Shown piece by piece: positions 12,632 through 22,061 of a stretch of 36,632 nucleotides of DNA. The stretch comes from a virus. Position 1 is the first letter of the stretch; every line of letters begins with the position of its first letter. The stretch spans positions 1 to 36,632 of the IMG/VR virus record IMGVR_UViG_3300020213_001060, one strand, 5' to 3'. A program made the translations under genes and the position numbers. The notes beneath the pieces were generated by a model. It was not told where the DNA came from. It made no database searches and saw only the letters and a list, made by a program, of their open reading frames with translations.

Positions 12632-15600
12632 TAGCTTAGACTCCATTGAGTACCAGTGTACGTTACAGTTACTGCGGCATAACCAGTGGTAATTGGGATT
12701 GAAGCTGCACCATCGATATTGGTACCATTTCCACCTATAGTAACAACAAAGGTTGGAGAGGCATTTCCAGTAGTATCTTTGATCTCATAAGTATCACCAA
12801 GAGTTGGCGTTGTTGGAAGATTAATGGTAAACGAAGCTGCTACCGTTGTAATGGCGATGTAATCATTCGTAGCAAGAACAGCGTATGTGCCACCTGCGCT
12901 GCTGATTTGGGTAACGTTTCTACGACGACCCTTATTAAAGACAAACTTGTTAGTTACTAGAGAGGCAGTAGTAACTGTACCAACTTGTAAGTTAACTGCA
13001 CCGTTAGTAGTTGTACCAGTTCCAGAACTTAGAAGTAAGGCACCGCCAACAGTAGTAGTTCCAGTTGCATGTTGCGCTATAACGGCTAACGGAGCGCCGG
13101 TTGCTGCATTTACTACTGTATCTGCTTGAGCGATACCAGATGTAGTTACTGTGCTAGCGAATTGTATATAGCTTATACCGGAAGAGACTGGTACAATACG
13201 TACGGCTTCAGCCATATCTCTGAACTCAGTGTAGGTTGGATGGACAATTATTCTATCTACAGCTCCGGTCTGCAATTGAACATTACCAGCCGTTGCGCCA
13301 GTACCTGAAGTAATGACTGCATTTCCACCAGTGGTTACAGCATTCTGTGCCTGAATCGTAAGGTTAGCTCCAGTTGCCCCACCAGTAGTAGTTTGGTTAA
13401 CTGTGGCGGCGGTAACCGTAGAAGCAAATGTAATAAGCGTACTACCAGAAGACACTGGAGTAACTCTCAAAGCCTCTATTGTATCATTAAAGGTTGTGAA
13501 GGTCGGATTAACAGATACCCTAGTAACAGCTCCAGTTTGAAGGTTGGTATTGCCGGCTGTAACTCCCGTACCTGAGCTAAGGTTCAACGCACCACCTGTG
13601 GTGACTGCGTTCTGAGCCTGATGAGTCATCGGGGCGCCAGTTGCACCAGCGGTTGCCGTTTGGTTAATCTGAGCGGCCGTTACTGTAGAAGCATAAGTAA
13701 TCTGAGTTGTACCAGAAGATACTGGGGTAACTCTTAATGCTTCTACAGTATCATTAAAGGTAGTAAAGGTGGGGTTGATAGATACTCTGGTAACTGCCCC
13801 AGTCTGTAGGTTAACGTTACCTGCGGTAGCGCCTGTACCTGAACTAACTATTGCATTTCCACCTGTAGTAGTGGCATTGCCTGCAATTAAGCTGATAGCT
13901 CCACCAGTACCTGATGCACCTGTTTGAGCCTGAATAGTCCAAGGTGCTCCGGTTGCTCCACCAGTTGCCGTTTGATTAAAGGAAACTGACGTGATGCCTG
14001 TTGCGAATGTAACTTGAGTAGTGCCAGCAGAGACTGGGGTGATGCGTACTGCTTCGGCAGTATCATTAAAGGTCGTAAAAGTTGGATTGACAGAAACTTT
14101 AGTGACGCCACCCGTTTGGATGTTAGCGTTTCCTGCTGTAGTACCGCCTGTACCAGAACTTAATCTTAGTTCGCCACCCGTAGTGGCTGCGTTCTGTGCC
14201 TTGATAAACATCAATGCGCCAGTTGCGCTACCAGTAGCCGTCTGATCAATTTGAGCAGTGGTTACCGTAGAAGCGTAAGTGATTAAAGTAGTACCAGCAG
14301 ATACTGGAGTAATTCTTAGAGCCTCAGCAGTATCTCTAAATTCAGTAAAGTCCGGATGAACAACAACGCGGTCTACTGCACCAGTTTGAAGTTGAAGATT
14401 ACCGGCAGTTGTTGCTCCCGTACCTGAGGTAAGGATTAGAGCGCCACCTGTAGTTGCAGCATTTTGAGCTTGCAAGGTAGTTGGGGCGCCGGTTGCGGAG
14501 CCAGTAGTTGCTTGATTATAAACTAGCGCTGTTACACCTGAAGTTGCTTGAAGTGTAGTAGTTCCGTTTGATATTGGTTGGATCTGATAAGTTGAAACAG
14601 AGTTAACCTGGAAATCATATATTGTAGACGTGGTCGTATTAAAGATATGACCAGCATTTTGAGTTGGGGATCCCCATATCAAATGATTGGTTGAGTCTGT
14701 ACTTGCTTGAATTAAATCTTGTGTACCGGCCGCATTACGTGAGGCTAATGATACCGTGTTATTTAGAGTTCTAAATCCGCCAACAGTTGGGATTAAGGCG
14801 GCAGTTACTGGAACGGAAGCACTTGGTTGAACTAAGAAATGAGAGCCAATAACTGGAAGAGTAGTTGTTAATACGTTCTGAGCAGTATAACCGTCAGTGT
14901 TAACAGCGAATCTCCAATAGCTATCAGTTTCAGACCAGAATAGACCGTGATACGCTCTTTTAGTAGTATTATCTGTAGAGCCTCTGTCAACTGCAAAACC
15001 AGTAAGTTGAGTTGGTAGAGGAACAGTTGTTCCAGGAAATTGGTTAGCAGAGCTGTTTAGGTTAATAACTCTATCTGCAATTTCAACTACAGTGCTAGCT
15101 ACGCTGGTTGTAGTTCCGTTAACTAATAAATTACCTAAAATGGTAGTTAATGTTGGTGTGACGATAATCTGATTGGTATTACCAGTTTTAATAATAACGT
15201 TACCAGCAGTACCTGCGCCAGTTCCAGAAGATAGTAGTAAATTACCGCCAGTAGTTGCTGCGTTTTGTGCCTGAACTGTTAAGTGAGTTGCAGTAGCTCC
15301 AGCCGTAGTTTCTTGAAAAATAAATGGTAAAGTCTGAAGATCATCAAACCTTAAATTGTTATTAAACAATTCGATAGTACTGTTGTTGGCGGCTGCCGGA
15401 GCAGTTGTTGGGTGTACTCTTACTTTAACAACACCCCCAGTACTTAGGTCAACAGTTCCTGAAAATGAGCTACCAGTACCTGACATTACTTGGGCGATAC
15501 CGCCTGTGGTGCTGCCTGTTCCACCGTTCTGAGCTTGTAGCGTTAGTGTCTGACCAGTTTGACCAGCACCAGCAGTTACTTGCATAATGGTTGGAGCAAC

Positions 15601-16743
15601 TACGCCGGCAGTAAATCTTGCATATACGTCTCCTAACTCAATTGTTGAAACTGAGTTAATCTGGAAAGCATGAAGTCCGCCAGTAGCAGTATTATAAACT
15701 GTTCCAGCATTAACAGCGTCTCCAAGGACGATACGATTAGCTGCGGTAGTAGATAGAACTACGATATCAAGAGTGCCTGCTTGATTTCTAACAGCAATGA
15801 TGTTAGTACCATTTTGCTCACGGATAAATCCGGTAAGCGGAACGTTAGTTCCCGTTCCGTCATGAACAATGTATCCATCAACATCAAGATTACCTGGTAA
15901 ATAAACTAAATCAGAAACACCAGCTCCGATTTTAATTCTATTCAAAGTATCAATACCAATCATAGAAATATCGGCAGTTAAACCAACATTTCTACCAATC
16001 ATAAATTGATTGTTTGGAAATCTTATTGTGCCCGTTGCCGCTACGGTGGTCGTTCCATGAGCGGTAGTTCCTAAGGAGGCATAGCCATCAACGAAGGAAT
16101 TTAATACTCTAAGATTTTGACTTGCGCCCAAGGTAAGTCCATTGCCACTTGTATTAAGTGCCATTCTCCAACTGTTATTAGTTTCATCCCAAGTAAGAGT
16201 TGAGAAATCGGTTGGCGTATAAATAGTACCACCGGAAGTATAAGCTCCACTACCTTCAGAACCAATTAATGAAAAACTAGTTCCCGTAGTAGCTACGGCC
16301 GGAAAAGTGCCATTGGCAGCGACGTTACCTAAAACGCCTATCACCGTAATCATAACCTGAGCACCTACAGTAATACCATGGGCAGACGTAGTTAATACGA
16401 TAGGCGTTGCATTAGTGGCTGCTGAAACAGTAGCTATAGAGGTAATTCCTCTTTCAATGGCGACACCAGCTAAGGTAGTAGGAACGCCAATTGGGGCTGT
16501 AGCCTTTAACCAATCATAACTATTAATATGGAAATAATAACCATCATTTCCACCAAGAGATTGATTGGGTTTTAGAAAATTATCAACCTTTGAACTAACT
16601 ATTCTATTGACAATAATATTAGTTAACTGGTTAGTTGGATAACCAGAAAAGGTACCGACTGTGTCGGGCGTGTCATTTACAATCCACTCCACATAATTGG
16701 AAAGGCTTGTATTGTATGCTCGCATGTAGTACTGAATTGCCAT
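12631..16743 (-). CDS. Giant repetitive tail-fibre protein, 1370 aa
   Basis: This Thr/Ala/Gly-rich fibre has an N-terminal head (1-100) and an inserted FCCH-like module at 101-175. Two scaffold blocks follow, each with an F/L-W-x-E-T-x-x-S/Y-W-R-x-A-x-N-T pattern (SWRMALNTSG and YWRFAVNTDG). The long shaft has about 89-residue repeats (TFNDTxEAxRxTPVSSGTT, QAQNAxTTGGA, LSSGTG, TAGNxxLQTGAV, RVSVNPTF). The C-terminal beta domain (last ~95 aa; GTYAVLATNDYIAI to GTQWSLS) is also found as the small protein at 16813. Length and repeats fit a trimeric shaft. AGGAGA precedes the ATG. It has four DGY triplets. It probably contributes to receptor binding; the attachment end is inferred to be the N-terminus. 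Confidence 0.85.
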   Translation of the reverse strand: MAIQYYMRAYNTSLSNYVEWIVNDTPDTVGTFSGYPTNQLTNIIVNRIVSSKVDNFLKPNQSLGGNDGYYFHINSYDWLKATAPIGVPTTLAGVAIERGITSIATVSAATNATPIVLTTSAHGITVGAQVMITVIGVLGNVAANGTFPAVATTGTSFSLIGSEGSGAYTSGGTIYTPTDFSTLTWDETNNSWRMALNTSGNGLTLGASQNLRVLNSFVDGYASLGTTAHGTTTVAATGTIRFPNNQFMIGRNVGLTADISMIGIDTLNRIKIGAGVSDLVYLPGNLDVDGYIVHDGTGTNVPLTGFIREQNGTNIIAVRNQAGTLDIVVLSTTAANRIVLGDAVNAGTVYNTATGGLHAFQINSVSTIELGDVYARFTAGVVAPTIMQVTAGAGQTGQTLTLQAQNGGTGSTTGGIAQVMSGTGSSFSGTVDLSTGGVVKVRVHPTTAPAAANNSTIELFNNNLRFDDLQTLPFIFQETTAGATATHLTVQAQNAATTGGNLLLSSGTGAGTAGNVIIKTGNTNQIIVTPTLTTILGNLLVNGTTTSVASTVVEIADRVINLNSSANQFPGTTVPLPTQLTGFAVDRGSTDNTTKRAYHGLFWSETDSYWRFAVNTDGYTAQNVLTTTLPVIGSHFLVQPSASVPVTAALIPTVGGFRTLNNTVSLASRNAAGTQDLIQASTDSTNHLIWGSPTQNAGHIFNTTTSTIYDFQVNSVSTYQIQPISNGTTTLQATSGVTALVYNQATTGSATGAPTTLQAQNAATTGGALILTSGTGATTAGNLQLQTGAVDRVVVHPDFTEFRDTAEALRITPVSAGTTLITYASTVTTAQIDQTATGSATGALMFIKAQNAATTGGELRLSSGTGGTTAGNANIQTGGVTKVSVNPTFTTFNDTAEAVRITPVSAGTTQVTFATGITSVSFNQTATGGATGAPWTIQAQTGASGTGGAISLIAGNATTTGGNAIVSSGTGATAGNVNLQTGAVTRVSINPTFTTFNDTVEALRVTPVSSGTTQITYASTVTAAQINQTATAGATGAPMTHQAQNAVTTGGALNLSSGTGVTAGNTNLQTGAVTRVSVNPTFTTFNDTIEALRVTPVSSGSTLITFASTVTAATVNQTTTGGATGANLTIQAQNAVTTGGNAVITSGTGATAGNVQLQTGAVDRIIVHPTYTEFRDMAEAVRIVPVSSGISYIQFASTVTTSGIAQADTVVNAATGAPLAVIAQHATGTTTVGGALLLSSGTGTTTNGAVNLQVGTVTTASLVTNKFVFNKGRRRNVTQISSAGGTYAVLATNDYIAITTVAASFTINLPTTPTLGDTYEIKDTTGNASPTFVVTIGGNGTNIDGAASIPITTGYAAVTVTYTGTQWSLS
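13000..14560 (-). repeat. Tandem ~270-bp coding repeats of the fibre shaft
   Basis: The EFRDT/TFNDT landmark recurs at about 14345, 14065, 13752, 13482 and 13217. Spacings are about 280, 313, 270 and 265 bp, with partial units at both ends. The 313-bp unit holds an extra insertion of about 14 residues (ISLIAGNATTTGG). Protein repeats are close, while codons differ between copies. Confidence 0.85.
16219..16443 (-). repeat. FCCH-like beta module inserted in the 1370-aa fibre
   Basis: Residues 101-175 follow the pattern TPIVLTTSAHGITVGAQVMI, GVLGNVAANGTF, SFSLIGSEGSGAYTSGGT. They split VAIERGI from TDFSTLTWDETNNSWR, which are nearer to each other in the second scaffold copy (VDRGSTDNTTKRAYHGLFWSETDSYWR). 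Confidence 0.7.
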
Positions 16744-16812
16744 AGATTCTCCTAGAGAGATGTCTCTTTATTAGATTATGACCATTCTAAATACGTAGAA
16801 TTCTGTAACTTC

Positions 16813-17244
16813 TTAGAATTTACTGATAATTGACCAGGTCGCACCATTGAAAACAAAATGGGCACCACCATAATTTACATTTATTATGTAAGGCGAAGTG
16901 CCATCTATATTGGCGGCGGCCACAACATTGATTGGGTTAGCAAGAGCTACACCTGCGAAATCTTTAACAAATACATGAAATCCAATTGGAGGGGCTACTG
17001 GCAAGTTAACAATGTAAGTTCCGCTATGACTTGGAACTAAAACAAGATCTTCTGTCGTAATCGTATGGGGCCCGCCCGCAGATGGAACTCCTAAAAGTAA
17101 AAGTTTAGAAGTAGGTCTAGGATAATAATAACCATCAGTCCCACTGAAAGTTACTACATAGCCGTCAGGAGGATTTCCAGCAGGAAACCTGTCAGTTATC
17201 TCTGGCATAACAAATGTTTTAGTTCTAGGAGTATGTCTTGGCAT
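16813..17244 (-). CDS. Small fibre-tip-like protein, 143 aa
   Basis: The N-terminus has two DGY triplets (PPDGYVVTF, GTDGYYY). Residues 45-143 match the C-terminal domain of the 1370-aa fibre (TITTEDLVLV, TYIVNLPVAPPIG, NIDGTSPYII, FNGATWSI), so the same module exists here as a separate protein and there as a fused tip. The ATG shares a base with the 911-aa fibre's stop (TAATG at 17244). The 69 bp to the next gene hold an AGAGA-CA-TCTCT hairpin-like sequence and the ribosome binding site of that gene. It is probably an appendage component. Confidence 0.75.
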   Translation of the reverse strand: MPRHTPRTKTFVMPEITDRFPAGNPPDGYVVTFSGTDGYYYPRPTSKLLLLGVPSAGGPHTITTEDLVLVPSHSGTYIVNLPVAPPIGFHVFVKDFAGVALANPINVVAAANIDGTSPYIINVNYGGAHFVFNGATWSIISKF

Positions 17245-19979
17245 TATAGTCTCGTTACCTCGCGCATATCGATAGTTGCAATAGCTCTTCTATTTGATGC
17301 GGTATTTGTTGGTTGAACATAATTAGCGGATGATATCTCAGGATCAACGGTAACTAATAATTGATTAGTAGACGCTGTTACGCTGACAGACCAACCTACT
17401 GTACGGGTAACGCCCGTAGGATCATCAGATGTATTTAGAGTAATTACACTTTGATTAATATTATCTAAGATTAGAACGCCACCTTCTTGATGAGCTAATA
17501 CATCAAAAACAAAACGAGCAGGAACAACAGGGTTAGGTGAGATTGGAGAAGTATTAACTACTAGTACTCTAATCTGCATATCATAAGAATAGCCATCTAC
17601 GAACGTTGGGGGCGTTGGTGCAGCGTCCTGCAATAAACATTGGATAGCGGCGCCTGAGTTTGCCGTTCCAGTTAGAATTAATCTAGAGAACTGAGCTTGA
17701 CCAATGGTTCCACCAGTGAATCTAGAGTTGGCATGAACATATTGTCCAAACATTCTGGACTTACCATATTGTCCCATGACAGTAGAGAAATTACCATTTG
17801 TAATATTTGTTGAGCCTAAGACAACGTTATTTCCGCCAGCATCAACAATGTTAGAATGCCCAGCCACAACAGAGTTATTAGCCGTATTTATTAATTGATT
17901 AGAATTACCAAATATAGTATTCGTGGTGGCCCCTGCGCTAAGTGCATTTGTGCTACCAAAAATTCTATTGAAAGTGCCACCCGGCGCAACAGTATTACTG
18001 TTTCCAATAATTTTGGAAGATGCAGCTAGAACAATGTTAGAACCACCAAAGACATAAGAATTACTTGCATTAGTTACTGTGTTTGTGTTGCCTGAAATCA
18101 ATCCGTTAATTGTACCAATAATAGCATTACCAGTTCCATTAAGAACTGTGCATTGCATGCTGGCAGCATCAGCCGTATTAGTGCTTCCATTTAGAACTGT
18201 AGAGTTACTTGCTGCAAAATTATTTCCATTACCATTTACAACAGTTGAATACAATCCAGAAACTGTATTACTAAATCCGCCTAGAACAAGTCCGCCTGAA
18301 ATAGATACTGTATTGCTATATCCGTCAAAGATGCCGGCATGAGATACTGCACCGCTAATGATGTTGTTAAGCCCATTTACGATGGTAGAATAACTTCCTG
18401 TTACAGAATTAGTATTACCATTTAGAATTAGACCGTGTAAACCGTTAACTGTTGAAGTTGTACCGTTTAAGATTGTTGCATACAATCCGGTTAGCGTATT
18501 ATTAACGCCCGCGCCAACGAATGAGAAAGTTGAGGCCGCGTTAATTATATTTGTTTGACCGGAGACAACTGCTGAATAAGCAGAGGATACGCTGGCTCCA
18601 GTTGGATTTCCTAAGAAGATGTTCTGTCCATTGGCCGTGTTGCCGCTACCGCCTAGAATAATCGTATAAGTTGACGTGGCGCCAGCAATCGCGTTGTTGG
18701 AGCCAAAGCCGATACCCGCATGAGTTGAGGTGGAAGTAATGGTATTGGAGATACCGTTTAGCACTCCAGAGAAGGAGGCTGCTGGAGCGTTGCTGCCCCC
18801 GCCCAAGACAAATGAATTAACGCCAGATGCAGTGTTAGAATAGCCATCTAATACAAAAGCATGAGTCTGGCTAGCTGTATTAAGCGTTCCATTTCCTACG
18901 AAAGAATATTGAGAAGAGGCAGTATTACTTAATCCATTAATTACAGATCCATATTGACCGCTAATAATATTACTTAATCCATTAATTGCAGTGCCGTATT
19001 GGCCGCTAACGATATGGCTATCACCACCAACTATTAGGCTGAATGTATTAGTTGCTGCGCCTCTGTCACCAGAAAGAATAGCCGAGTAATCTTCTTGGGC
19101 TCCCACTGCGCCACCAGTAGAACGACTACCAAAATTAACGATACCAGTTTTAGTATTTAGAATTGGTGATTGTAAAATTTTATTTGATCTTATATTGCTT
19201 CTAGCAACATATCCGTCAAAGATAATAGCACGGGGCCTTGGTTGCCACTGGCTAGTGGAAGGATCCCAAGCAAGTCCGTCACCATCTGAAGAAGTAGCTC
19301 CGCTAGGAGCTGTACTAGCTAAAGTTCTGCCTCGAAGTCTTACAACTGTTTGACCAGTCCTACCAAATGGACCGCTAAGAATTGCAAGATCTCCATTAGC
19401 AATAAAACCAGTTTGTGCTTCCCAAGAAGTAATGACATTGTTCCAAGTAAGATGATATCCGTCTTGGGTCGCGCCCGTAGTAGCTAAAGATACGTTAAGA
19501 GATTTTCCCCTAATGCCAATAACTGTTTGATTCGTGTAAGTTCCAGATAGGTCTCCGCCAGCAACCCATAAATCAGATTGCATTGGATACCAAGCTCCGC
19601 TTCTACGAATGTAAAGTTCATGATTAGCGTAGCCGTCTGCTCGCATGAAAAGAGAACCATCGATTCTATTTTCAGTAGGAACTCCGTATCCGTCACTGAT
19701 ACTTAGCGTTACGGCTGATGGAGTATTTACAATAAAAAATGGGCTATTAGTGTAGCCATCGCTTAAGATAATACCAGATGCTGGACTATTGATTCTAGCT
19801 TCTAGAATATCAAATCTAGCTCTAACATCAGAATAAACACCGCTAGGCACAATTCCCAATTCTTTTTCAATTGCAAATGCGGCCTCTCTTAAGGCATTGA
19901 TAGCAATGTCCTCGTCGGTGACTCCTGAAACGCCAGGAAGCGTGATGATATTGTCTTGGCTGTTAGGGTAATTTGTCAT
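17244..19979 (-). CDS. Tail fibre with YadA-like head repeats, 911 aa
   Basis: Residues 1-65 (YPNSQDNIITLP, INALREAAFAIEKELGI, PSGVYSDVRARFDILEARI) form an anchor shared with the divergent gene at 20068. Two GDLSG-type segments follow (AGGDLSGTYTNQTVIGIRG; a degenerate second copy), a motif common in phage fibres. Residues about 300-745 carry at least 20 left-handed beta-roll repeats of about 21-24 aa (SxVxxGxxNTxSGxYS), like the YadA head of trimeric adhesins. The C-terminal ~165 residues (about 746-911) form a beta-rich domain ending ATIDMREVTRL. Eight DGY triplets are present, two of them replacing the NG/GG corner of the YadA repeat. It probably acts as a trimeric adhesin. It shares an intergenic promoter region with 20068. 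Confidence 0.88.
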   Translation of the reverse strand: MTNYPNSQDNIITLPGVSGVTDEDIAINALREAAFAIEKELGIVPSGVYSDVRARFDILEARINSPASGIILSDGYTNSPFFIVNTPSAVTLSISDGYGVPTENRIDGSLFMRADGYANHELYIRRSGAWYPMQSDLWVAGGDLSGTYTNQTVIGIRGKSLNVSLATTGATQDGYHLTWNNVITSWEAQTGFIANGDLAILSGPFGRTGQTVVRLRGRTLASTAPSGATSSDGDGLAWDPSTSQWQPRPRAIIFDGYVARSNIRSNKILQSPILNTKTGIVNFGSRSTGGAVGAQEDYSAILSGDRGAATNTFSLIVGGDSHIVSGQYGTAINGLSNIISGQYGSVINGLSNTASSQYSFVGNGTLNTASQTHAFVLDGYSNTASGVNSFVLGGGSNAPAASFSGVLNGISNTITSTSTHAGIGFGSNNAIAGATSTYTIILGGSGNTANGQNIFLGNPTGASVSSAYSAVVSGQTNIINAASTFSFVGAGVNNTLTGLYATILNGTTSTVNGLHGLILNGNTNSVTGSYSTIVNGLNNIISGAVSHAGIFDGYSNTVSISGGLVLGGFSNTVSGLYSTVVNGNGNNFAASNSTVLNGSTNTADAASMQCTVLNGTGNAIIGTINGLISGNTNTVTNASNSYVFGGSNIVLAASSKIIGNSNTVAPGGTFNRIFGSTNALSAGATTNTIFGNSNQLINTANNSVVAGHSNIVDAGGNNVVLGSTNITNGNFSTVMGQYGKSRMFGQYVHANSRFTGGTIGQAQFSRLILTGTANSGAAIQCLLQDAAPTPPTFVDGYSYDMQIRVLVVNTSPISPNPVVPARFVFDVLAHQEGGVLILDNINQSVITLNTSDDPTGVTRTVGWSVSVTASTNQLLVTVDPEISSANYVQPTNTASNRRAIATIDMREVTRL
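17740..19075 (-). repeat. YadA-like head repeats
   Basis: This stretch codes for short 21-24-residue repeats with Asn/Gly/Ser corners, for example GQYGTAINGLSNIIS and GSYSTIVNGLNNIIS. In YadA-type adhesins each repeat forms one turn of a left-handed beta-roll. Repeats are clear at protein level and only partly similar as DNA. Confidence 0.85.
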
Positions 19980-20067
19980 GTTTTATCTTTTGTACGTATA
20001 TTCACAAGTATACTAAACTTTTAGCATATCTTCAGGAAATTTTAATCGCTAGACAACTAAGGCTTTC

Positions 20068-21312
20068 ATGTCCAAATACCCTGCCCAGATAGATAATCTT
20101 GTTACATTGCCTTTAGTTACTGACAATTCGACCACAGTTCAAGGCGATACTGTCAATAGACTAAGAAATGCCATTGTAGCCGTTGAAGCTGAGCTTGGAA
20201 TTAAACCAAGTGGAGCTTACTCTACAGTTAGATCAAGACTAGATGCTATGGATTTAGCTATTTCTAATCTTTCTATAAGCGGAGTAAGCGGAGATGTTAT
20301 TGGAGGATTATCAACAACCAAAGTTATGGGCTTTGGAGGAAGACCCTTTTCTGACCAAGCCCCCAGCGTTAATCAAATTATTGCTTGGAATGGTATTGCC
20401 TGGGTTCCAAGTACTAATAGCAGCATTATTATTAATGTTTTACCAACTTCTGTTCTTTTACCTGTTGATGTTCAATTTTTATCAGGCGACGGCTACACCA
20501 ATAGCACAAGCCCATCTAGAGTTGGCGCCCGTGTTATTGATTTAAATCTATTTCCATCTCAATATACAGATGGCAGAAATAGAACAATGAAATTTATTGC
20601 AGATTTAGAGGTTACTAATACTGCAACCGTAGGATATGTTCAACTTAAAGACATTACTCATAATGCAATTATTTTTAATTCTACATTAAGTACAAACAGT
20701 TTATCTTCTGTAGAGCTTTCAGCAGTAATTACATCAGGCACTACTGATGGATACATAAGAGACGGTTACTGTGACCTTACAATGTATGAAGCTCAAATTT
20801 ATTTATTGGGTGGCGGGGTAAACGACCAAGTTATTTGTAGAAATGCTAGAATAGAATTTAGTTATAGCTCTCCAATTTTAGTTAGCGCCCTCGTTCCTTT
20901 AGCTTTACCAACTGATATTAATATTGTAACAGGGGTTGATGTAAGTGGTTTTACAACTCCAGCAGGAATTGGTGGAAGAGTTTTAAATATGAGCAATTTC
21001 CCAGCTACACTACCTGATGGTCGAGGAAGATTTGTCAGATTTATGGCAGATATTGAGATCTCTGCCCCAGGAACAGATGGATACATCCAGCTTTGGGACA
21101 CAACACATAATATATTAGTAACTGGAACTAAATTTCAATTTACTAATACAATTGCTGCTGAAGTATCTGTATTACTTACAGTTGGTGCTTCTGCTGGAAA
21201 TATTAGAAATGATGTTTCAACTAGATATGAAGTTCAATTATGGAAAGTAAGTGGCTCGCCAGCCGACCGAGCTATATGCAATAATGCGCGATTACAAATA
21301 ACGTACGTATAA
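20068..21312 (+). CDS. Fibre protein with shared anchor and two tandem beta domains
   Basis: This 414-aa protein has an N-terminus (YPAQIDNLVTLP, VNRLRNAIVAVEAELGI, PSGAYSTVRSRLDAMDLAI) matching that of the divergent 911-aa fibre. A short GDVIGGLSTTKVMGFGG segment (degenerate GDLSG type) follows, then WNGIAWVPS. After that come two similar domains of about 140 residues. Each runs VGARVIDLNLFP / IGGRVLNMSNFP, DGR-x-R, MKFIADLEV / VRFMADIEI, GYVQLKDITHN / GYIQLWDTTHN and a closing ICRNARIEFSYS / ICNNARLQITYV, so they arose by duplication. Four DGY triplets are present. It opens the plus-strand fibre operon. AAGG lies before the ATG. Confidence 0.8.
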   Translation: MSKYPAQIDNLVTLPLVTDNSTTVQGDTVNRLRNAIVAVEAELGIKPSGAYSTVRSRLDAMDLAISNLSISGVSGDVIGGLSTTKVMGFGGRPFSDQAPSVNQIIAWNGIAWVPSTNSSIIINVLPTSVLLPVDVQFLSGDGYTNSTSPSRVGARVIDLNLFPSQYTDGRNRTMKFIADLEVTNTATVGYVQLKDITHNAIIFNSTLSTNSLSSVELSAVITSGTTDGYIRDGYCDLTMYEAQIYLLGGGVNDQVICRNARIEFSYSSPILVSALVPLALPTDINIVTGVDVSGFTTPAGIGGRVLNMSNFPATLPDGRGRFVRFMADIEISAPGTDGYIQLWDTTHNILVTGTKFQFTNTIAAEVSVLLTVGASAGNIRNDVSTRYEVQLWKVSGSPADRAICNNARLQITYV

Positions 21313-21321
21313 GGAAATATA

Positions 21322-22052
21322 ATGCCAAGAATATCTCCAGACGGATATGATGTATTAGTTATTCCTTTAACACAAGGTACATCTACTCACATTAATGATG
21401 GTACTGCGGGAACGGCCGGAGATTTTGTTCAATTCGGGGCGCCGGTTAACAATGCAACGGGCTTACTCAATATAAATAATAAAAGAAATGCTCTTTATAT
21501 ACCGGGATCTATTCTTATTTCTAGCGTGCGTAATGGGGCTGGAGGGGCTAATAATATTACAGCCTCACCAAATGTTTCTCTTTCAGGATGGGTCTTTATG
21601 AGAAAGTACCCCTCAGTAGCTGGTGAGATTTTAATAAACAATATTTTATAAATGCTTGGAGTTATCCATTTTTAACATTTGGTTTTCAAATGCATACAAC
21701 TCAAGATGGTCAGCTCGATCTTTACATTACGAGTGGCGGAGTATTACAAACGCAATTACGTTGCCCCGCTAATTATGGAATTCCCGTAGGTAGATGGTGC
21801 CATCTCGGTGGAACTTGGGATGGAACTACAATGAATATGTACATTAATGGAAGTTTAGCTACTTCTGCCGCTTACACAGCGACTATTGATTATAATACTT
21901 CTGGCAGTCCAGGGCAATGGTATGTTGGGGGCATTCCAGGTACTAGCGTTAATCAAGAATCTTCAATTATAGTGCAAGACATAAGAGTTGCTAATATAGC
22001 TAGGCCACAATCTTATTTTGCAAACATATATTACAATGGATTTTTACCTTAA
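21322..22052 (+). pseudogene. LamG-like fibre gene split by a one-base frameshift
   Basis: Frame 1 (21322-21651) gives 109 aa ending at TAA. The rest of the domain continues in another frame. If a single T is added in the T4 run at 21629-21632, translation proceeds FNKQYFINAWSYPFL and on through 22052, giving about 243 aa. The joined product aligns with the intact paralogue at 22062 (YFSKQHTANTWSGVF; WCHLGGTWDG versus WCHIGLVYDG; ANIARPQSYFANIY versus ANIARPQSYFQNVY), so it is one LamG (concanavalin-A-like) domain. It lacks the C-terminal YYK module of its paralogues. It could be a real inactivation, homopolymer phase variation, -1 frameshifting or a sequencing error. AAGG precedes the first ATG. 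Confidence 0.75.
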
Positions 22053-22061
22053 GGCGGAATA

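Noticed and set aside
12887-13129. Open frames antisense to the 1370-aa fibre (also 14021-14245 and similar stretches)
   Set aside because: They mirror the Thr/Ala/Gly-rich repeats in the other strand, lack ribosome binding sites and have the composition expected of antisense reading of repetitive genes.
13000-14560. CRISPR-like array
   Set aside because: The repeats are coding, about 270 bp long, degenerate in codons and have no spacer-like unique segments.
19980-20067. Named promoters in the divergent fibre region
   Set aside because: TATACT-like boxes occur on both strands, but no -35 partner at acceptable spacing was found, so only the presence of an AT-rich divergent region can be stated.
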